Shown: in pieces, positions 52,230 through 62,172 of the stretch
How positions within the stretch are numbered: position 1 is the first letter of the stretch
Layout of the letters: the number at the start of each line of letters is the position of its first letter
Assembly: GCF_050107715.1 (NCBI RefSeq)
Contig: NZ_JBNILN010000013.1
Span: 26,766 to 90,765, forward strand
Direction: 5' to 3'
Source of the DNA: Metabacillus_B sp050107715
GTDB taxonomy: Bacteria > Bacillota > Bacilli > Bacillales > Bacillaceae
DNA length: 64,000 bases
The notes under the pieces: model-generated
The model's input: the letters and a program-made list of their open reading frames with translations, nothing else
The model's database searches: none
What the model was told of the DNA's origin: nothing
Position numbers and translations under genes: made by a program

Positions 52230-53192
52230 ATGCCAGAAGACTTAGTGTCAATGAATCAGAAATTAGAAAATCCGAATGAAGCTGTTATGCTGTTCGGAAA
52301 CCAGGATATTCACCTGAAAAGGCTCGAGGAAGAGCTTGAGGTCACGATCGTAACCAGGGGTGAAGCGCTTTACGTTTCAGGAGATTCAGTAAATGTGCAG
52401 CTTACTGATGATATATTGCAGGCTTTGCTGAACGTGATCCGCAAAGGAATCGTCATTTCCGAAAGAGATGTCATATACGCTGTTGGCATGGCGAAAAGAC
52501 AGAAGCTGGATGAGTTTCAGGCTCTGTTTACTGAAGAAATCACTAAAAATGCCAAAGGAAAGCCAATCCGGATTAAAACACTGGGCCAGAGACACTATAT
52601 TTCTGCTATCAGGAAGGACGATCTTGTATTTGGGATTGGTCCGGCGGGGACGGGCAAGACCTATCTTGCAGTAGTAATGGCGGTTAACTCTCTTAAAAGC
52701 GGAGCCGTTAAACGAATTGTTTTGACAAGACCCGCTGTAGAAGCCGGAGAAAGCCTCGGATTCCTGCCAGGAGACTTAAAAGAAAAGGTCGACCCGTATT
52801 TGCGTCCGCTATACGACGCTCTTCATGATGTACTGGGAATGGAACATACAGAAAGGCTGATGGAGAGAGGCACAATCGAAATCGCTCCGCTCGCTTACAT
52901 GAGAGGCCGTACACTGGATGATGCCTTCGTTATTCTTGATGAATCACAGAATACGACACCTGCTCAAATGAAAATGTTTCTGACGAGGCTCGGTTTCGGC
53001 TCGAAAATGGTTGTTACCGGGGATATCACCCAGGTGGATCTTCCAAAAGGCGTTAAATCCGGACTCGCCATTTCACGGCAAACCCTTAATCAAGTCAATG
53101 GAATTTCGTTTGTTGAACTGGAGCAGTCAGATGTAGTCAGACACCCTCTTGTTGGAAAAATCATTCAAGCTTACCAGAATAACGAGAGCTGA
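52230..53192 (+). CDS. phoH: PhoH-like ATPase
   Basis: 320 residues. KH-like N-terminal domain (1-100) and a P-loop ATPase domain with GIGPAGTGKTYLAV (about 132-145), VILDESQNTT (about 231-240) and TGDITQVDLP (about 264-273). Thought to be an RNA-binding ATPase; the cellular role is unclear. It starts 3 bases after yqfD and precedes pgpH and ybeY, an order kept in most Bacillales. Confidence 0.96.
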   Translation: MPEDLVSMNQKLENPNEAVMLFGNQDIHLKRLEEELEVTIVTRGEALYVSGDSVNVQLTDDILQALLNVIRKGIVISERDVIYAVGMAKRQKLDEFQALFTEEITKNAKGKPIRIKTLGQRHYISAIRKDDLVFGIGPAGTGKTYLAVVMAVNSLKSGAVKRIVLTRPAVEAGESLGFLPGDLKEKVDPYLRPLYDALHDVLGMEHTERLMERGTIEIAPLAYMRGRTLDDAFVILDESQNTTPAQMKMFLTRLGFGSKMVVTGDITQVDLPKGVKSGLAISRQTLNQVNGISFVELEQSDVVRHPLVGKIIQAYQNNES

Positions 53193-53193
53193 T

Positions 53194-53221
53194 GACAGAT
53201 GATCCGACCGGGTCATCTGTC
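53194..53221 (+). terminator. Hairpin after phoH
   Basis: GACAGATGA pairs with TCATCTGTC over a 10-base GC-rich loop, but only a short T-poor stretch follows. It could slow or process transcription between phoH and pgpH. Confidence 0.5.
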
Positions 53222-53274
53222 TGTCTATAATCAGCGATTCGGCCTTTAACTTTAGCTGCAGGGAGGTGCCGGGC

Positions 53275-55440
53275 ATGAAGAAAAAGAGGACAGGCTTAAA
53301 AAAACAAATCGATGTGATTAACCAGTACCGCTTTTTGCATTATATCGTGTATGTTCTCTTTGGGGCTGTTTTATTTGCTACCCTGTACGGGAGTGTAAAG
53401 CCGGAGAATCTCGATATAGAACTCCTCGATATTTCAAAGCAAACACTGTACTCCCCGATTACAGTAGTGGATACAGAGGAAACGGAACGGAAAAAAACGG
53501 AAGCGTATCAGCAAGTGGAGGATCAGTATAAGCTTGTTGAAGAGTACTCAGAAAGCCGGGTCACCCTGGTTAATTTTATTTACAATTCAGCTATTGAGGT
53601 AAATGAAGAGCCTCAGAAAACCGGACAGGAAGATCAGCAGGAAGATGCTGAAGTGAAACCGTTTACGGAAGAAGAAAAGCTGACTATGCTTGAAGAAAAG
53701 CTTGCAGATGGCCTTAAACAGAAAGTTTCCAGAGACACGCTGGTTCCCTTGCTCAGCGCTTCTCCTGAAGAGCTAAAAGTAGCAAAGGAATCTGTAGTTA
53801 CTACGGTTAATAAAGTTATGAGCCGGGAGATATCCACAGATCAGCTGGATGATGCTAAGGAGCAGGCAGAGAAAGAGCTTCAATATTCCCCTCTTACCTC
53901 TGAAGTTTTGCAGTCTGCCATCGAAATCAGCCAGTATGCCATTATCCCCAATTACATATATGATGACGCAGCGACTACACAGAAAAGGCAGCAGGCGAAG
54001 GATAGTGTTAAAGAAAGTGTCATCAGGCAGGGGCAGATCATTGTTTCCGAAGGGCAGACTATTTCCCCTGAAATTTATCACAAGCTGGAACTTGCCGGCC
54101 TCGTGAATAATAAACAGTCATTTAAGCCGTTTTTAGGACTTTCCATCTTTGTCCTTCTAACGGTATCGGTCTTGATCTATTATTTTGAGAACCAGAAGAA
54201 GGCTTATGAGAACAAAAATCTCTCTCTTCTCCTGTTTTTCCTCGTGTTCACTATCGCCCTTTTGTTTATGAAAGCAATCAGCCTGTTCCAGCAGCTCGAT
54301 ATCGCTTACATCGGCCTGATCGTTCCTGCTGCTATGGGTCCTATGCTTGTAAAGCTGCTCATAAGCGAGCGGCAGGCGATCCTATCAAGCATCATACTTT
54401 CTGTATGCGGAAGCATCATTTTTAATGACGGAATTACAGGGACCTTCAATTTCAGCATGGGAATCTATTATCTCGCCGGCAGCCTGGCTGGTGTGCTGTT
54501 TTTAAATAAGCATAATCTCCGCTCGAGAATTCTTCAGGCAGGACTGCTCGTTTCCCTTGTGAACATTTTGATGATCACTGCGGTAACCATGATGCAGAAC
54601 GGAAATTATTCGAATCTGGAGATTGGCAGCTATTTCATTATGGCAGCAATATCCGGGGCAGCTGCTTCGGTTTTGGCATTGGGAATTCAGCCGTTTTTTG
54701 AAACAGGCTTCGGCTTGCTTTCAACTTTACGCCTGATTGAGCTTTCCAATCCTAACCATCCATTGCTCCGGAAAATTCTGACCGAGACCCCGGGAACGTA
54801 CCATCATAGCGTCATGGTAGCCAATTTGTCTGAGTCAGCCTGTGAGGCGATAGGTGCAAACGGGCTTCTAGCCAGGGTGGGAGCCTACTATCATGATATT
54901 GGCAAGACGAAGCGTCCGCAGTATTTTATTGAAAATCAAATGAAGATGGAAAACCCGCACGATAAGCTTTCTCCGCAGCTGAGCAAAAACGTGATTATTG
55001 CCCATGCTGCAGATGGTGCTGATATGCTGAGAAAGCATAAAATGCCGAAAGAGTTTGTCGATATTGCGGAACAGCATCACGGAACGAGCCTTTTGAAATA
55101 TTTTTATTACAAAGCAAAAGAACGCGGCGATGAAATTCTTGAAGAAGAATTCCGGTATCCCGGTCCAAAACCGCAAACCCGCGAAATTGCTGTCATTTCA
55201 ATTGCAGACAGCGTAGAGGCTGCCGTTCGTTCCATGTCGAGTCCGACTCCGGAACGCATCCAAAAGCTGGTGCGGGGGATTATTGCGGACCGGCTCCAGG
55301 ATGGACAGCTTAACGAATGTGATTTAACATTAAAAGAACTGGATATTGTGGCACAATCCTTTTGTGAATCACTTAAAGGGATTTTCCATTCCCGAATTGA
55401 ATATCCTGAACTAACAAAGCAGAAGGTGAAACAAGCATGA
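53275..55440 (+). CDS. pgpH: 7TM-HD cyclic-di-AMP phosphodiesterase PgpH
   Basis: 721 residues. An N-terminal transmembrane helix (about 20-40), an extracytoplasmic domain (about 45-275), seven transmembrane helices (about 280-475), and a C-terminal HD domain with HHSVMVANLSE (His-His, about 506-516) and YYHDIGK (HD, about 540-546). Homologues degrade cyclic di-AMP in Listeria. ATG 53275 follows GGGAGGTG; a GTG at 53266 is less likely. YqfF in B. subtilis. Confidence 0.94.
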   Translation: MKKKRTGLKKQIDVINQYRFLHYIVYVLFGAVLFATLYGSVKPENLDIELLDISKQTLYSPITVVDTEETERKKTEAYQQVEDQYKLVEEYSESRVTLVNFIYNSAIEVNEEPQKTGQEDQQEDAEVKPFTEEEKLTMLEEKLADGLKQKVSRDTLVPLLSASPEELKVAKESVVTTVNKVMSREISTDQLDDAKEQAEKELQYSPLTSEVLQSAIEISQYAIIPNYIYDDAATTQKRQQAKDSVKESVIRQGQIIVSEGQTISPEIYHKLELAGLVNNKQSFKPFLGLSIFVLLTVSVLIYYFENQKKAYENKNLSLLLFFLVFTIALLFMKAISLFQQLDIAYIGLIVPAAMGPMLVKLLISERQAILSSIILSVCGSIIFNDGITGTFNFSMGIYYLAGSLAGVLFLNKHNLRSRILQAGLLVSLVNILMITAVTMMQNGNYSNLEIGSYFIMAAISGAAASVLALGIQPFFETGFGLLSTLRLIELSNPNHPLLRKILTETPGTYHHSVMVANLSESACEAIGANGLLARVGAYYHDIGKTKRPQYFIENQMKMENPHDKLSPQLSKNVIIAHAADGADMLRKHKMPKEFVDIAEQHHGTSLLKYFYYKAKERGDEILEEEFRYPGPKPQTREIAVISIADSVEAAVRSMSSPTPERIQKLVRGIIADRLQDGQLNECDLTLKELDIVAQSFCESLKGIFHSRIEYPELTKQKVKQA

Positions 55441-55928
55441 ACAGCAAACGGCTTATAATAGACTTATCGGATGAAACGGCACTGCTGACCCCGGATGATC
55501 TCCTGATTGTAGAGGAGCTCTTACAGTTTGCTGCAGTCGAGGAGCAGGTGAAGGACGGGGCGGAAGTATCCGTTACCTTTACGGATAATGCCGGAATTCA
55601 GCAGATAAATAAAGAGTACAGACATAAAGATCAGCCGACGGATGTAATTTCCTTTGCTATGGAAGAGCAGGGGGAAGATGAAATAGAAATCATTGGTGTG
55701 GACATGCCTCAAGTTCTTGGAGACATTATCATTTCCGTTGAGAGAACAAAGGAGCAGGCCGAGGACTACGGCCACAGTTTTAAAAGGGAGCTGGGTTTTT
55801 TGGCGGTACACGGCTTTTTGCATTTGCTTGGCTATGATCACATGACAGACGAAGATGAAAAAGTAATGTTTACTAAGCAGAAGGGGATTTTAGATTCCTA
55901 TGGGCTTACGAGATCAGAAAACCTCTGA
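55437..55928 (+). CDS. ybeY: Endoribonuclease YbeY
   Basis: 163 residues. Zinc metallo-RNase that matures 16S rRNA. Conserved zinc motif AVHGFLHLLGYDHMTDED has all three His (about residues 122-132). AGAAGGTGAA precedes the ATG, which overlaps the pgpH stop (ATGA). Confidence 0.96.
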   Translation: MNSKRLIIDLSDETALLTPDDLLIVEELLQFAAVEEQVKDGAEVSVTFTDNAGIQQINKEYRHKDQPTDVISFAMEEQGEDEIEIIGVDMPQVLGDIIISVERTKEQAEDYGHSFKRELGFLAVHGFLHLLGYDHMTDEDEKVMFTKQKGILDSYGLTRSENL

Positions 55929-56286
55929 AAGCAAGCGCCTTATACGGAGCTTTGTCTGCGCCTGGGATGGGATTATGGATGTTTTCCGTCATGAAAGGAA
56001 TTTTCAGATTCATTGCTTTTTCACACTGGCAGCTGTCACTGCAGGGATCGTTTTCAGGATTTCAGCGGTCGAGTGGTTTATGATTACCGGGTCCATAGGG
56101 GCTGTGCTCTCACTTGAACTGATGAATACAGCGATCGAACGGACTGTGGATCTTATTACGCTGGAAAGTCACCCGCTGGCAAAAGCAGCGAAGGATGCGG
56201 CGGCAGGAGCTGTACTCATCGCAGCCGTCACAGCCGTCATTATCGGCCTGCTCATATTTGTCCCTAGACTTCTGGGTATTTTTTAG
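55900..56286 (+). CDS. dgkA: Undecaprenol/diacylglycerol kinase DgkA
   Basis: 128 residues with three transmembrane segments (about 33-52, 57-73 and 100-122). The conserved ELMNTAIERTVDL motif is at about residues 74-86, followed by AKDAAAGAVL (about 96-105). Phosphorylates undecaprenol or diacylglycerol for lipid-carrier recycling. Overlaps ybeY by 29 bases, as is common in Bacillales. Confidence 0.95.
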   Translation: MGLRDQKTSESKRLIRSFVCAWDGIMDVFRHERNFQIHCFFTLAAVTAGIVFRISAVEWFMITGSIGAVLSLELMNTAIERTVDLITLESHPLAKAAKDAAAGAVLIAAVTAVIIGLLIFVPRLLGIF

Positions 56287-56399
56287 AATATTCTAATTAT
56301 TTATTTTAATTTTCCCTGTGCAGACGTGAAAAAGCAGACGCAATAGGGTAAAATAAAAGCAGATACGGCTGATTTGAAGATGAAAGGATGACTCGCGGC

Positions 56400-56798
56400 A
56401 TGAACATAGAACAATTAATCACCGAAGCAAAGGCAGCTCGGGAAAGAGCGTATGTGCCCTATTCTAAATTTAAAGTTGGCGCAGCGCTGTTATCCAAATC
56501 AGGTAAAATATTCGGCGGTTGCAACATAGAAAATGCCGCGTACAGCATGTGCAATTGTGCGGAGCGCACTGCATTGTTTAAAGCGTATTCTGAAGGTGAA
56601 CAGGATTATGAGGCAATCGCGGTTGTAGCGGATACAGCAAGACCTGTACCGCCGTGCGGGGCATGCCGGCAGGTAATTTCTGAGCTTTGCAGCAAAGATA
56701 TGAAAGTAATATTAACGAACATGAACGGGGATATCGAACACCTTACAGTGGGCGATCTATTGCCTGGAGCATTTTCAGCGGAGGATTTAAATGACTAA
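56400..56798 (+). CDS. cdd: Cytidine deaminase
   Basis: 132 residues. Zinc motif CAERTALF (about 53-60) and PCGACRQV (about 86-93); NIENAAYSMCNCAE is the signature of Bacillus Cdd. Deaminates cytidine and deoxycytidine. ATG 56400 is the family start; the ATG at 56388 is also possible. Overlaps era by 8 bases. Confidence 0.96.
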   Translation: MNIEQLITEAKAARERAYVPYSKFKVGAALLSKSGKIFGGCNIENAAYSMCNCAERTALFKAYSEGEQDYEAIAVVADTARPVPPCGACRQVISELCSKDMKVILTNMNGDIEHLTVGDLLPGAFSAEDLND

Positions 56799-57699
56799 AA
56801 ATGGCTATAAATCAGGGTTTGTTTCCATTATTGGCCGTCCGAATGTAGGTAAATCAACATTTCTTAACCGGGTAATCGGACAGAAAATTGCCATTATGAG
56901 CGACAAGCCCCAAACAACACGCAATAAAATTCAAGGGGTTCTCACAACGGATGATGCTCAGACAATCTTTATCGACACACCGGGTATTCATAAACCGAAG
57001 CATAAGCTTGGCGACTTTATGATGAAGGTAGCCCAAAATACCTTGCGGGAAGTAGATTTGATCATGTTTATGATCAATGCAGAAGAAGGGTACGGACGCG
57101 GCGATGAATTTATCATTGAAAAGCTAAAAGAAGTAAAGACACCGGTCTTTCTTGTCATCAATAAAATTGATCAGCTTCATCCGGATCAGATTTTTCCTCT
57201 GATCGAAAAGTACAAAGCCCTATATCCTTTCAAAGAAGTGGTGCCGATTTCCGCTCTGCAGGGAAACAATGTGGAAACCCTTCTTCAGCAAATTCAGTCG
57301 TATTTGCCTGAAGGACCGCAATACTATCCGGCAGATCAGGTGACAGACCATCCGGAACGGTTTATTATTTCCGAGCTGGTCAGGGAAAAGGTTCTCCATC
57401 TGACCAGAGAGGAAATTCCCCATTCCGTAGCGGTCGTTATAGATGCAATCGAACGGCGGGAGGAAAATGCTTCCGTTTATGTAGCTGCGACGGTAGTTGT
57501 GGAGCGCGACTCCCAAAAAGGAATCGTCATCGGCAAGCAGGGAAAGATGCTGAAGGAAGTCGGGCAGCGCGCAAGGGTGGATATTGAAGCACTCCTCGGT
57601 TCCAAAGTATTTCTTGAACTGTGGGTAAAGGTTCAGAAAGACTGGAGAAATAAGATGAACCAGCTGAGAGATTACGGGTTCCGGGAAGATGAATACTAA
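56791..57699 (+). CDS. era: GTPase Era
   Basis: 302 residues. GTPase domain: G1 GRPNVGKST (about 15-23), G2 with PQTTRNKIQG (about 41-50), G3 DTPG (about 63-66), G4 NKID (about 123-126); the C-terminal KH domain (about 210-285) holds GKQGKMLKEVG. Acts in 16S rRNA 3'-end maturation and 30S assembly. ATG overlaps the end of cdd. Confidence 0.98.
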   Translation: MTKNGYKSGFVSIIGRPNVGKSTFLNRVIGQKIAIMSDKPQTTRNKIQGVLTTDDAQTIFIDTPGIHKPKHKLGDFMMKVAQNTLREVDLIMFMINAEEGYGRGDEFIIEKLKEVKTPVFLVINKIDQLHPDQIFPLIEKYKALYPFKEVVPISALQGNNVETLLQQIQSYLPEGPQYYPADQVTDHPERFIISELVREKVLHLTREEIPHSVAVVIDAIERREENASVYVAATVVVERDSQKGIVIGKQGKMLKEVGQRARVDIEALLGSKVFLELWVKVQKDWRNKMNQLRDYGFREDEY

Positions 57700-57825
57700 T
57701 TTTAATTTTGTAAAGCACAAATTAACAAATATTGTTTAACATGATAAGAAGGAGCCGGGGTCATCCTATCAATAAGAAAATTGGTATAAGCTTTTCTGTT
57801 CTTCTAGACGAAAGGTGGGGGTAAC

Positions 57826-57969
57826 ATGAAGGATTTTACCTGGCAGGTATTTTATCAGACAGGTAATATTGACACGTATCTTCTTTTTAAGGAAATGGAA
57901 AAGGAGCATGCTGATGGACCCGAGGCACAGGAGGATGAGCTGGCCAGTCCCGATTTTCCGCTGATTTGA
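57826..57969 (+). CDS. yqzL: YqzL family small protein
   Basis: 47 residues, MKDFTWQVFYQTGNIDTYLL and an acidic tail (EKEHADGPEAQEDELASPDF). It matches the YqzL family, which lies between era and recO in Bacillus; function unknown. AAGGTGGGGG precedes the ATG. The stop lies 30 bases before recO. Confidence 0.88.
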   Translation: MKDFTWQVFYQTGNIDTYLLFKEMEKEHADGPEAQEDELASPDFPLI

Positions 57970-57999
57970 TAACCGGCCCTTCCGAATGGAGAGGAAAAG

Positions 58000-58752
58000 G
58001 TGCTCCAAAAATGCGAAGGAATCATCATACGATCCTCCAATTACGGGGAAAACAATAAAATTGTAACGATTTACACGAGAGAGCTGGGTAAAGTCGGAGT
58101 CATGGCTAGAGGGGCGAAAAAACCAAACAGCCGTTTATCTGCCATGACCCAGCTTTTTACTTATGGAATGTTTATGTTTCATAAATCATCCGGTCTGGGC
58201 AGCCTGCAGCAGGCTGAAACGATTGCATCCATGCGGTCGATCAGAGAAGATCTATTTCTGACCGCTTATGCATCCTATATGGCTGAACTTCTGGACAAAG
58301 GAACAGAAAATCTCCAGCGCAATCCGTTTCTTTTTGAGCTTTTTCTTCAACTCTTTCAGCATTTGGATGAAGGGCTTGATCCAGATATATTATTGCGCAT
58401 GTTTGAGCTTAAAATGCTTCCCGTTTTGGGAATTACCCCTCATTTAAACGGGTGTGCAAATTGCGGAAGTACAGAGGGCACTTTCCATTTTTCTGTCCGT
58501 GAAGCAGGCTTTTTGTGCCATCGCTGTTTTGAAATGGATCCTTACCGCCTTCCCATTTCACAGGGAACTGTGAAAATGCTGAGGCTGCTCTACTTCTTTG
58601 AATTAAACCGCCTTGGGAAAATATCGGTCAAAGAAGAAACCAAAAAGGAACTGAAGCTCGTCCTGGACAGCTACTATCAGGAATACTCTGGTCTGTACCT
58701 GAAATCCAAACGGTTTATGGACCAGATGGAGAGTTTGCGTGATCAGCTCTAA
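58000..58752 (+). CDS. recO: DNA repair protein RecO
   Basis: 250 residues. N-terminal OB domain (1-80, EGIIIRSSNYGENNKIVTIYTRELGKVGVMARGAKKP), a helical domain, and a zinc site with C-x2-C and C-x2-C (CANCGSTEG and CHRC, about 147-172). Loads RecA on SSB-coated DNA. GTG start after GAGAGG. Confidence 0.95.
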   Translation: MLQKCEGIIIRSSNYGENNKIVTIYTRELGKVGVMARGAKKPNSRLSAMTQLFTYGMFMFHKSSGLGSLQQAETIASMRSIREDLFLTAYASYMAELLDKGTENLQRNPFLFELFLQLFQHLDEGLDPDILLRMFELKMLPVLGITPHLNGCANCGSTEGTFHFSVREAGFLCHRCFEMDPYRLPISQGTVKMLRLLYFFELNRLGKISVKEETKKELKLVLDSYYQEYSGLYLKSKRFMDQMESLRDQL

Positions 58753-58757
58753 GCCGG

Positions 58758-58786
58758 TTGACATCCTGTTCAATTTTCATTATGAT
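58758..58786 (+). promoter_or_regulatory. Sigma-A promoter for glyQS
   Basis: TTGACA (perfect), 17 bases, TATGAT (5 of 6), about 15 bases after recO. The T-box leader follows. Confidence 0.85.
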
Positions 58787-58794
58787 TCGTATAT

Positions 58795-59034
58795 AATCAA
58801 TCGATAAACATCCATGCGAAGAAGGAAAGAAGTATCAGCATCCGCTTGTATGAAGCGAATCCGGGACGGTGAAAGCCGGATTGCAGGCAGCTGGGAAAGG
58901 CATTCCGGAGCATGTTCAGTTAAAAGAGGGGAAGACAGGGGCGAATTTCTCCCGGTCTCCCAAGTAGGGTGGAACCGCGGGTAACTCTCGTCCCTATGTC
59001 ATGATTGAATGGCATAGGGGCGGGAGTTTTTTCT
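58795..59034 (+). promoter_or_regulatory. T-box riboswitch of glyQS (glycine)
   Basis: The T-box sequence AGGGTGGAACCGCGG is at 58966-58980. A long terminator hairpin, CGTCCCTATG pairing with CATAGGGGCG and extended by AACTC / GAGTT, runs from 58983 to 59027 and is followed by six T. Upstream, stem I has basal arms CATGC and GCATG (about 58814 and 58911). A GGC at 58899-58901 on its 3' side is the best specifier candidate, matching glycine and the downstream gene. Uncharged tRNA-Gly would favour the antiterminator. Confidence 0.92.
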
Positions 59035-59071
59035 CGTTTCGCTGCCGCTTTATAAATTGGAGGGAAAAGAA

Positions 59072-59962
59072 ATGAACATTCAAAATATGATCTTGACGCT
59101 GCAAAAGCACTGGTCAGATCAAGGCTGTATTTTAATGCAAGCCTACGATACTGAAAAAGGTGCCGGAACAATGAGCCCTTACACATTTTTACGGGCAATC
59201 GGACCTGAGCCCTGGAATGTTGCTTACGTTGAACCTTCAAGACGCCCGGCAGACGGACGCTATGGGGAAAATCCGAACAGGCTTTATCAGCATCATCAGT
59301 TCCAAGTCATTATGAAGCCATCACCGGATAACATTCAGGAGCTTTACCTGGATTCATTGAAAGCATTGGGGATTGACCCGTTAAAGCATGATATCCGTTT
59401 TGTTGAAGATAACTGGGAGAACCCTTCATTAGGCTGTGCAGGACTGGGCTGGGAAGTCTGGCTGGATGGCATGGAAATTACCCAGTTCACCTACTTTCAG
59501 CAGGTTGGCGGGCTGGAATGCAAGCCGGTTTCTGTGGAAATTACATATGGCATTGAGCGGCTGGCCTCTTACATTCAAGACAAAGAAAACGTGTTTGATC
59601 TCGAGTGGACAGAAGGATATACAGTGAAGGACATTTTTGGAATGCCGGAGTATGAACATTCCAAATACACGTTTGAGACGTCTGATCCCGAGATGCTCTT
59701 TCATTTATTTACAGTTTACGAAAAGGAAGCACACCGTCAGATGGATGAAGGTCTTGTCCATCCCGCGTATGATTACGTGCTGAAGTGCTCTCATACGTTT
59801 AATCTGCTGGACGCAAGGGGAGCCATCTCGGTGACGGAACGGACCGGCTACATCGGCCGGGTCCGTAACTTGGCGCGTAAAGTGGCAAAGACGTTCTATG
59901 ATGAAAGGGAAAAATTAGGCTTCCCTATGGTAAAGGATGAGGAGGCGGAAATTCATGAATAA
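59072..59962 (+). CDS. glyQ: Glycine--tRNA ligase alpha subunit
   Basis: 296 residues, class II aminoacyl-tRNA synthetase core of the alpha2-beta2 enzyme. MNIQNMILTLQKHWSDQGCILMQAYD is a typical start; EPSRRPADGRYGENPNRLYQHHQFQV and GLGWEVWLDGMEITQFTYFQQVGG follow (motifs 2 and 3 regions). ATG 59072 after GGAGGG; five extra codons before it are ignored. Overlaps glyS by 8 bases. Confidence 0.98.
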   Translation: MNIQNMILTLQKHWSDQGCILMQAYDTEKGAGTMSPYTFLRAIGPEPWNVAYVEPSRRPADGRYGENPNRLYQHHQFQVIMKPSPDNIQELYLDSLKALGIDPLKHDIRFVEDNWENPSLGCAGLGWEVWLDGMEITQFTYFQQVGGLECKPVSVEITYGIERLASYIQDKENVFDLEWTEGYTVKDIFGMPEYEHSKYTFETSDPEMLFHLFTVYEKEAHRQMDEGLVHPAYDYVLKCSHTFNLLDARGAISVTERTGYIGRVRNLARKVAKTFYDEREKLGFPMVKDEEAEIHE

Positions 59963-62024
59963 TCGAGATCTGCTGCTGGAAATCAGACTGGAGGAATTGC
60001 CTGCCAGGTTTGTTACCAGCTCGATGAACCAGCTTGGAGAAAAAATGGAAGGCTGGCTTAACGAACTTGCCATTCCGTATCAGTCCATTCACCGGCTTTC
60101 AACCCCCCGCCGGCTGGCCGTTCTTGTCAAAGGACTGGCTGAAAAGCAGGAGGATGTTACAGAAGAAGCAAAAGGACCATCAAGAAAGATTGCTTTAGAT
60201 TCAGAAGGGAATTGGAGTAAAGCTGCAATTGGGTTCTCCCGCGGCCAGGGTGCTGCCGTAGAGGACATTTATTTTAAAGAAATAAACGGGGTTGAATACG
60301 TTCATGTCCAAAAGCATATAAAAGGCAAGCTTACCTTTGAGCTGCTCAAAGGCCTTGATAAAGTAGTATCCAGTCTGACCTTTCCCAAAAATATGAGATG
60401 GGGAACTCAGGATATGCGGTATGCGCGCCCGATTAAGAGCATAACCGCTTTATTCGGCTCAGAGGTTATTCCTTTTGAGCTTGCAGGGGTGCACAGCAGC
60501 CATACGACAAGCGGCCATCGTTTCCTTGGCTCGAACTCCATCCGCATTGAGAGCCCGTCAAGCTATGAGGATCAGCTTAGAGATCAATATGTCATCGCTG
60601 ATCCGGACGTGCGGAAGGATACGATCCGAAAGCAGCTGGACCGCTTGGGCTCTGAAAATAGCTGGGTAATTCCGGTTGATGAAGAGCTTCTTGAGGAAGT
60701 AAACAATCTCGTTGAATATCCTACTGCTCTGTATGGCAATTTTGAAAAGGATTATCTTTCCCTTCCTGAGGAAGTATTGGTCACCACAATGAAGGAACAC
60801 CAGCGCTATTTCCCGGTAAAGGATCAAAACGGAGTCCTGCTCCCGCATTTTGTTACCGTCAGGAACGGGAATGAAGAGTATCTTGAGCAGGTGGCGCGGG
60901 GGAACGAAAAGGTTCTGAGAGCCCGTCTGTCCGATGCTGATTTCTTCTACAAAGAGGATCATAAACTGCAAATTGATGCCGCACTCAGCAAACTGGAAAA
61001 AGTCGTTTTCCACGAAGAATTGGGTACAGTTGGAGATAAAGTGAGAAGAGTTACAGCACTTACAGAATCCCTGGCTATGAGATTGGAACTGGATGAAACG
61101 GTTCGGTCAGATGCAAAACGGGCGGCTCAAATCAGCAAATTTGACCTGGTTTCCCATATGGTTTACGAGTTTCCGGAGCTGCAAGGGGTTATGGGAGAAA
61201 AGTATGCAAAAATTCTTGGCGAAAAAGAAGCGGTCGCCGCAGCCATCAATGAGCATTACAGCCCAAGACACTCGGATGACCCTGTTCCTGCATCTCAGGC
61301 TGGAGCTGTTGTATCCATTGCGGATAAGCTGGACACAATATGTGCGTTTTTCTCGATCGGCATGATCCCAACAGGATCTCAGGACCCTTATGCCCTAAGA
61401 AGACAAGCAAGCGGCATCGTCCAGATCCTTCTTGCTAATAACTGGAAGATCTCATTGCCTGAGCTGTTCCAGCTTTCCAACGGGCTTCTGCCATCCGCTC
61501 CATCTGAAAAACGAATAGAGGATTTAACAGGATTTTTCAAAATGAGAGCGAAATATGTTATGGATGAGAAGAAAATCCGCTATGACATAGTGGAAGCGAT
61601 TCTTCAATCCTCTGATATGGAAGTTACCTCTATGGTTCAGCGTGCAGTCTTGCTGGACGCCGAAACTGCCGGTAAAGGATTTAAAGAAACAATTGAAGCC
61701 TTCTCACGGGTATTGAACATAGCAGGGAAAGCAGATGAAACTGCTGTCGTAAACCCAGAGCTATTTGAAAATGAACAAGAAGCAATCCTGCATCGAAAAG
61801 CAGAAGAAGCCATTGCCGGCTATCATCAAGCCACGGAGGCGTCCGATTTCCGAAGGGCATTTGCCTTCCTGAAGTCAATGACCCCTGAGATTACAGCTTA
61901 TTTCGAGCATACAATGGTAATGGCAAAGGAAGAGGCAATCAAAACAAACCGGCTTGCCCAGATGAAGCAAATCGCCGAGGTGATCCATTCATTTGCCGAA
62001 ACCAACGTAATCCTTGTAAAATAA
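59955..62024 (+). CDS. glyS: Glycine--tRNA ligase beta subunit
   Basis: 689 residues. MNNRDLLLEIRLEELPARFV start; VTTMKEHQRYFPV (about 275-287), FHEELGTVGDKVRR (about 350-363), SKFDLVSHMVYEFPELQGVMGEKYAK (about 394-419, HD-like domain), and DPYALRRQASGI (about 480-491). Holds tRNA and editing-like parts. GAGGAGGC precedes ATG 59955. Confidence 0.97.
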   Translation: MNNRDLLLEIRLEELPARFVTSSMNQLGEKMEGWLNELAIPYQSIHRLSTPRRLAVLVKGLAEKQEDVTEEAKGPSRKIALDSEGNWSKAAIGFSRGQGAAVEDIYFKEINGVEYVHVQKHIKGKLTFELLKGLDKVVSSLTFPKNMRWGTQDMRYARPIKSITALFGSEVIPFELAGVHSSHTTSGHRFLGSNSIRIESPSSYEDQLRDQYVIADPDVRKDTIRKQLDRLGSENSWVIPVDEELLEEVNNLVEYPTALYGNFEKDYLSLPEEVLVTTMKEHQRYFPVKDQNGVLLPHFVTVRNGNEEYLEQVARGNEKVLRARLSDADFFYKEDHKLQIDAALSKLEKVVFHEELGTVGDKVRRVTALTESLAMRLELDETVRSDAKRAAQISKFDLVSHMVYEFPELQGVMGEKYAKILGEKEAVAAAINEHYSPRHSDDPVPASQAGAVVSIADKLDTICAFFSIGMIPTGSQDPYALRRQASGIVQILLANNWKISLPELFQLSNGLLPSAPSEKRIEDLTGFFKMRAKYVMDEKKIRYDIVEAILQSSDMEVTSMVQRAVLLDAETAGKGFKETIEAFSRVLNIAGKADETAVVNPELFENEQEAILHRKAEEAIAGYHQATEASDFRRAFAFLKSMTPEITAYFEHTMVMAKEEAIKTNRLAQMKQIAEVIHSFAETNVILVK

Positions 62025-62034
62025 TGGGGGAGCC

Positions 62035-62055
62035 GGATCCTGTTTTTCAGGATCC
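62035..62055 (+). terminator. Hairpin after glyS
   Basis: GGATCCTG pairs perfectly with CAGGATCC over TTTTT; no T run follows, so termination is uncertain. Confidence 0.55.
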
Positions 62056-62172
62056 ACTGCTCTATTTCATGCCTTTTTTCTGCGGAGTATCATATATAAT
62101 AGGTATGGTATCGTTTCATTCTTTACATAATCTTTGCGGAAGCAGCTGATCCGCAGAATGCCGGAACTGGTG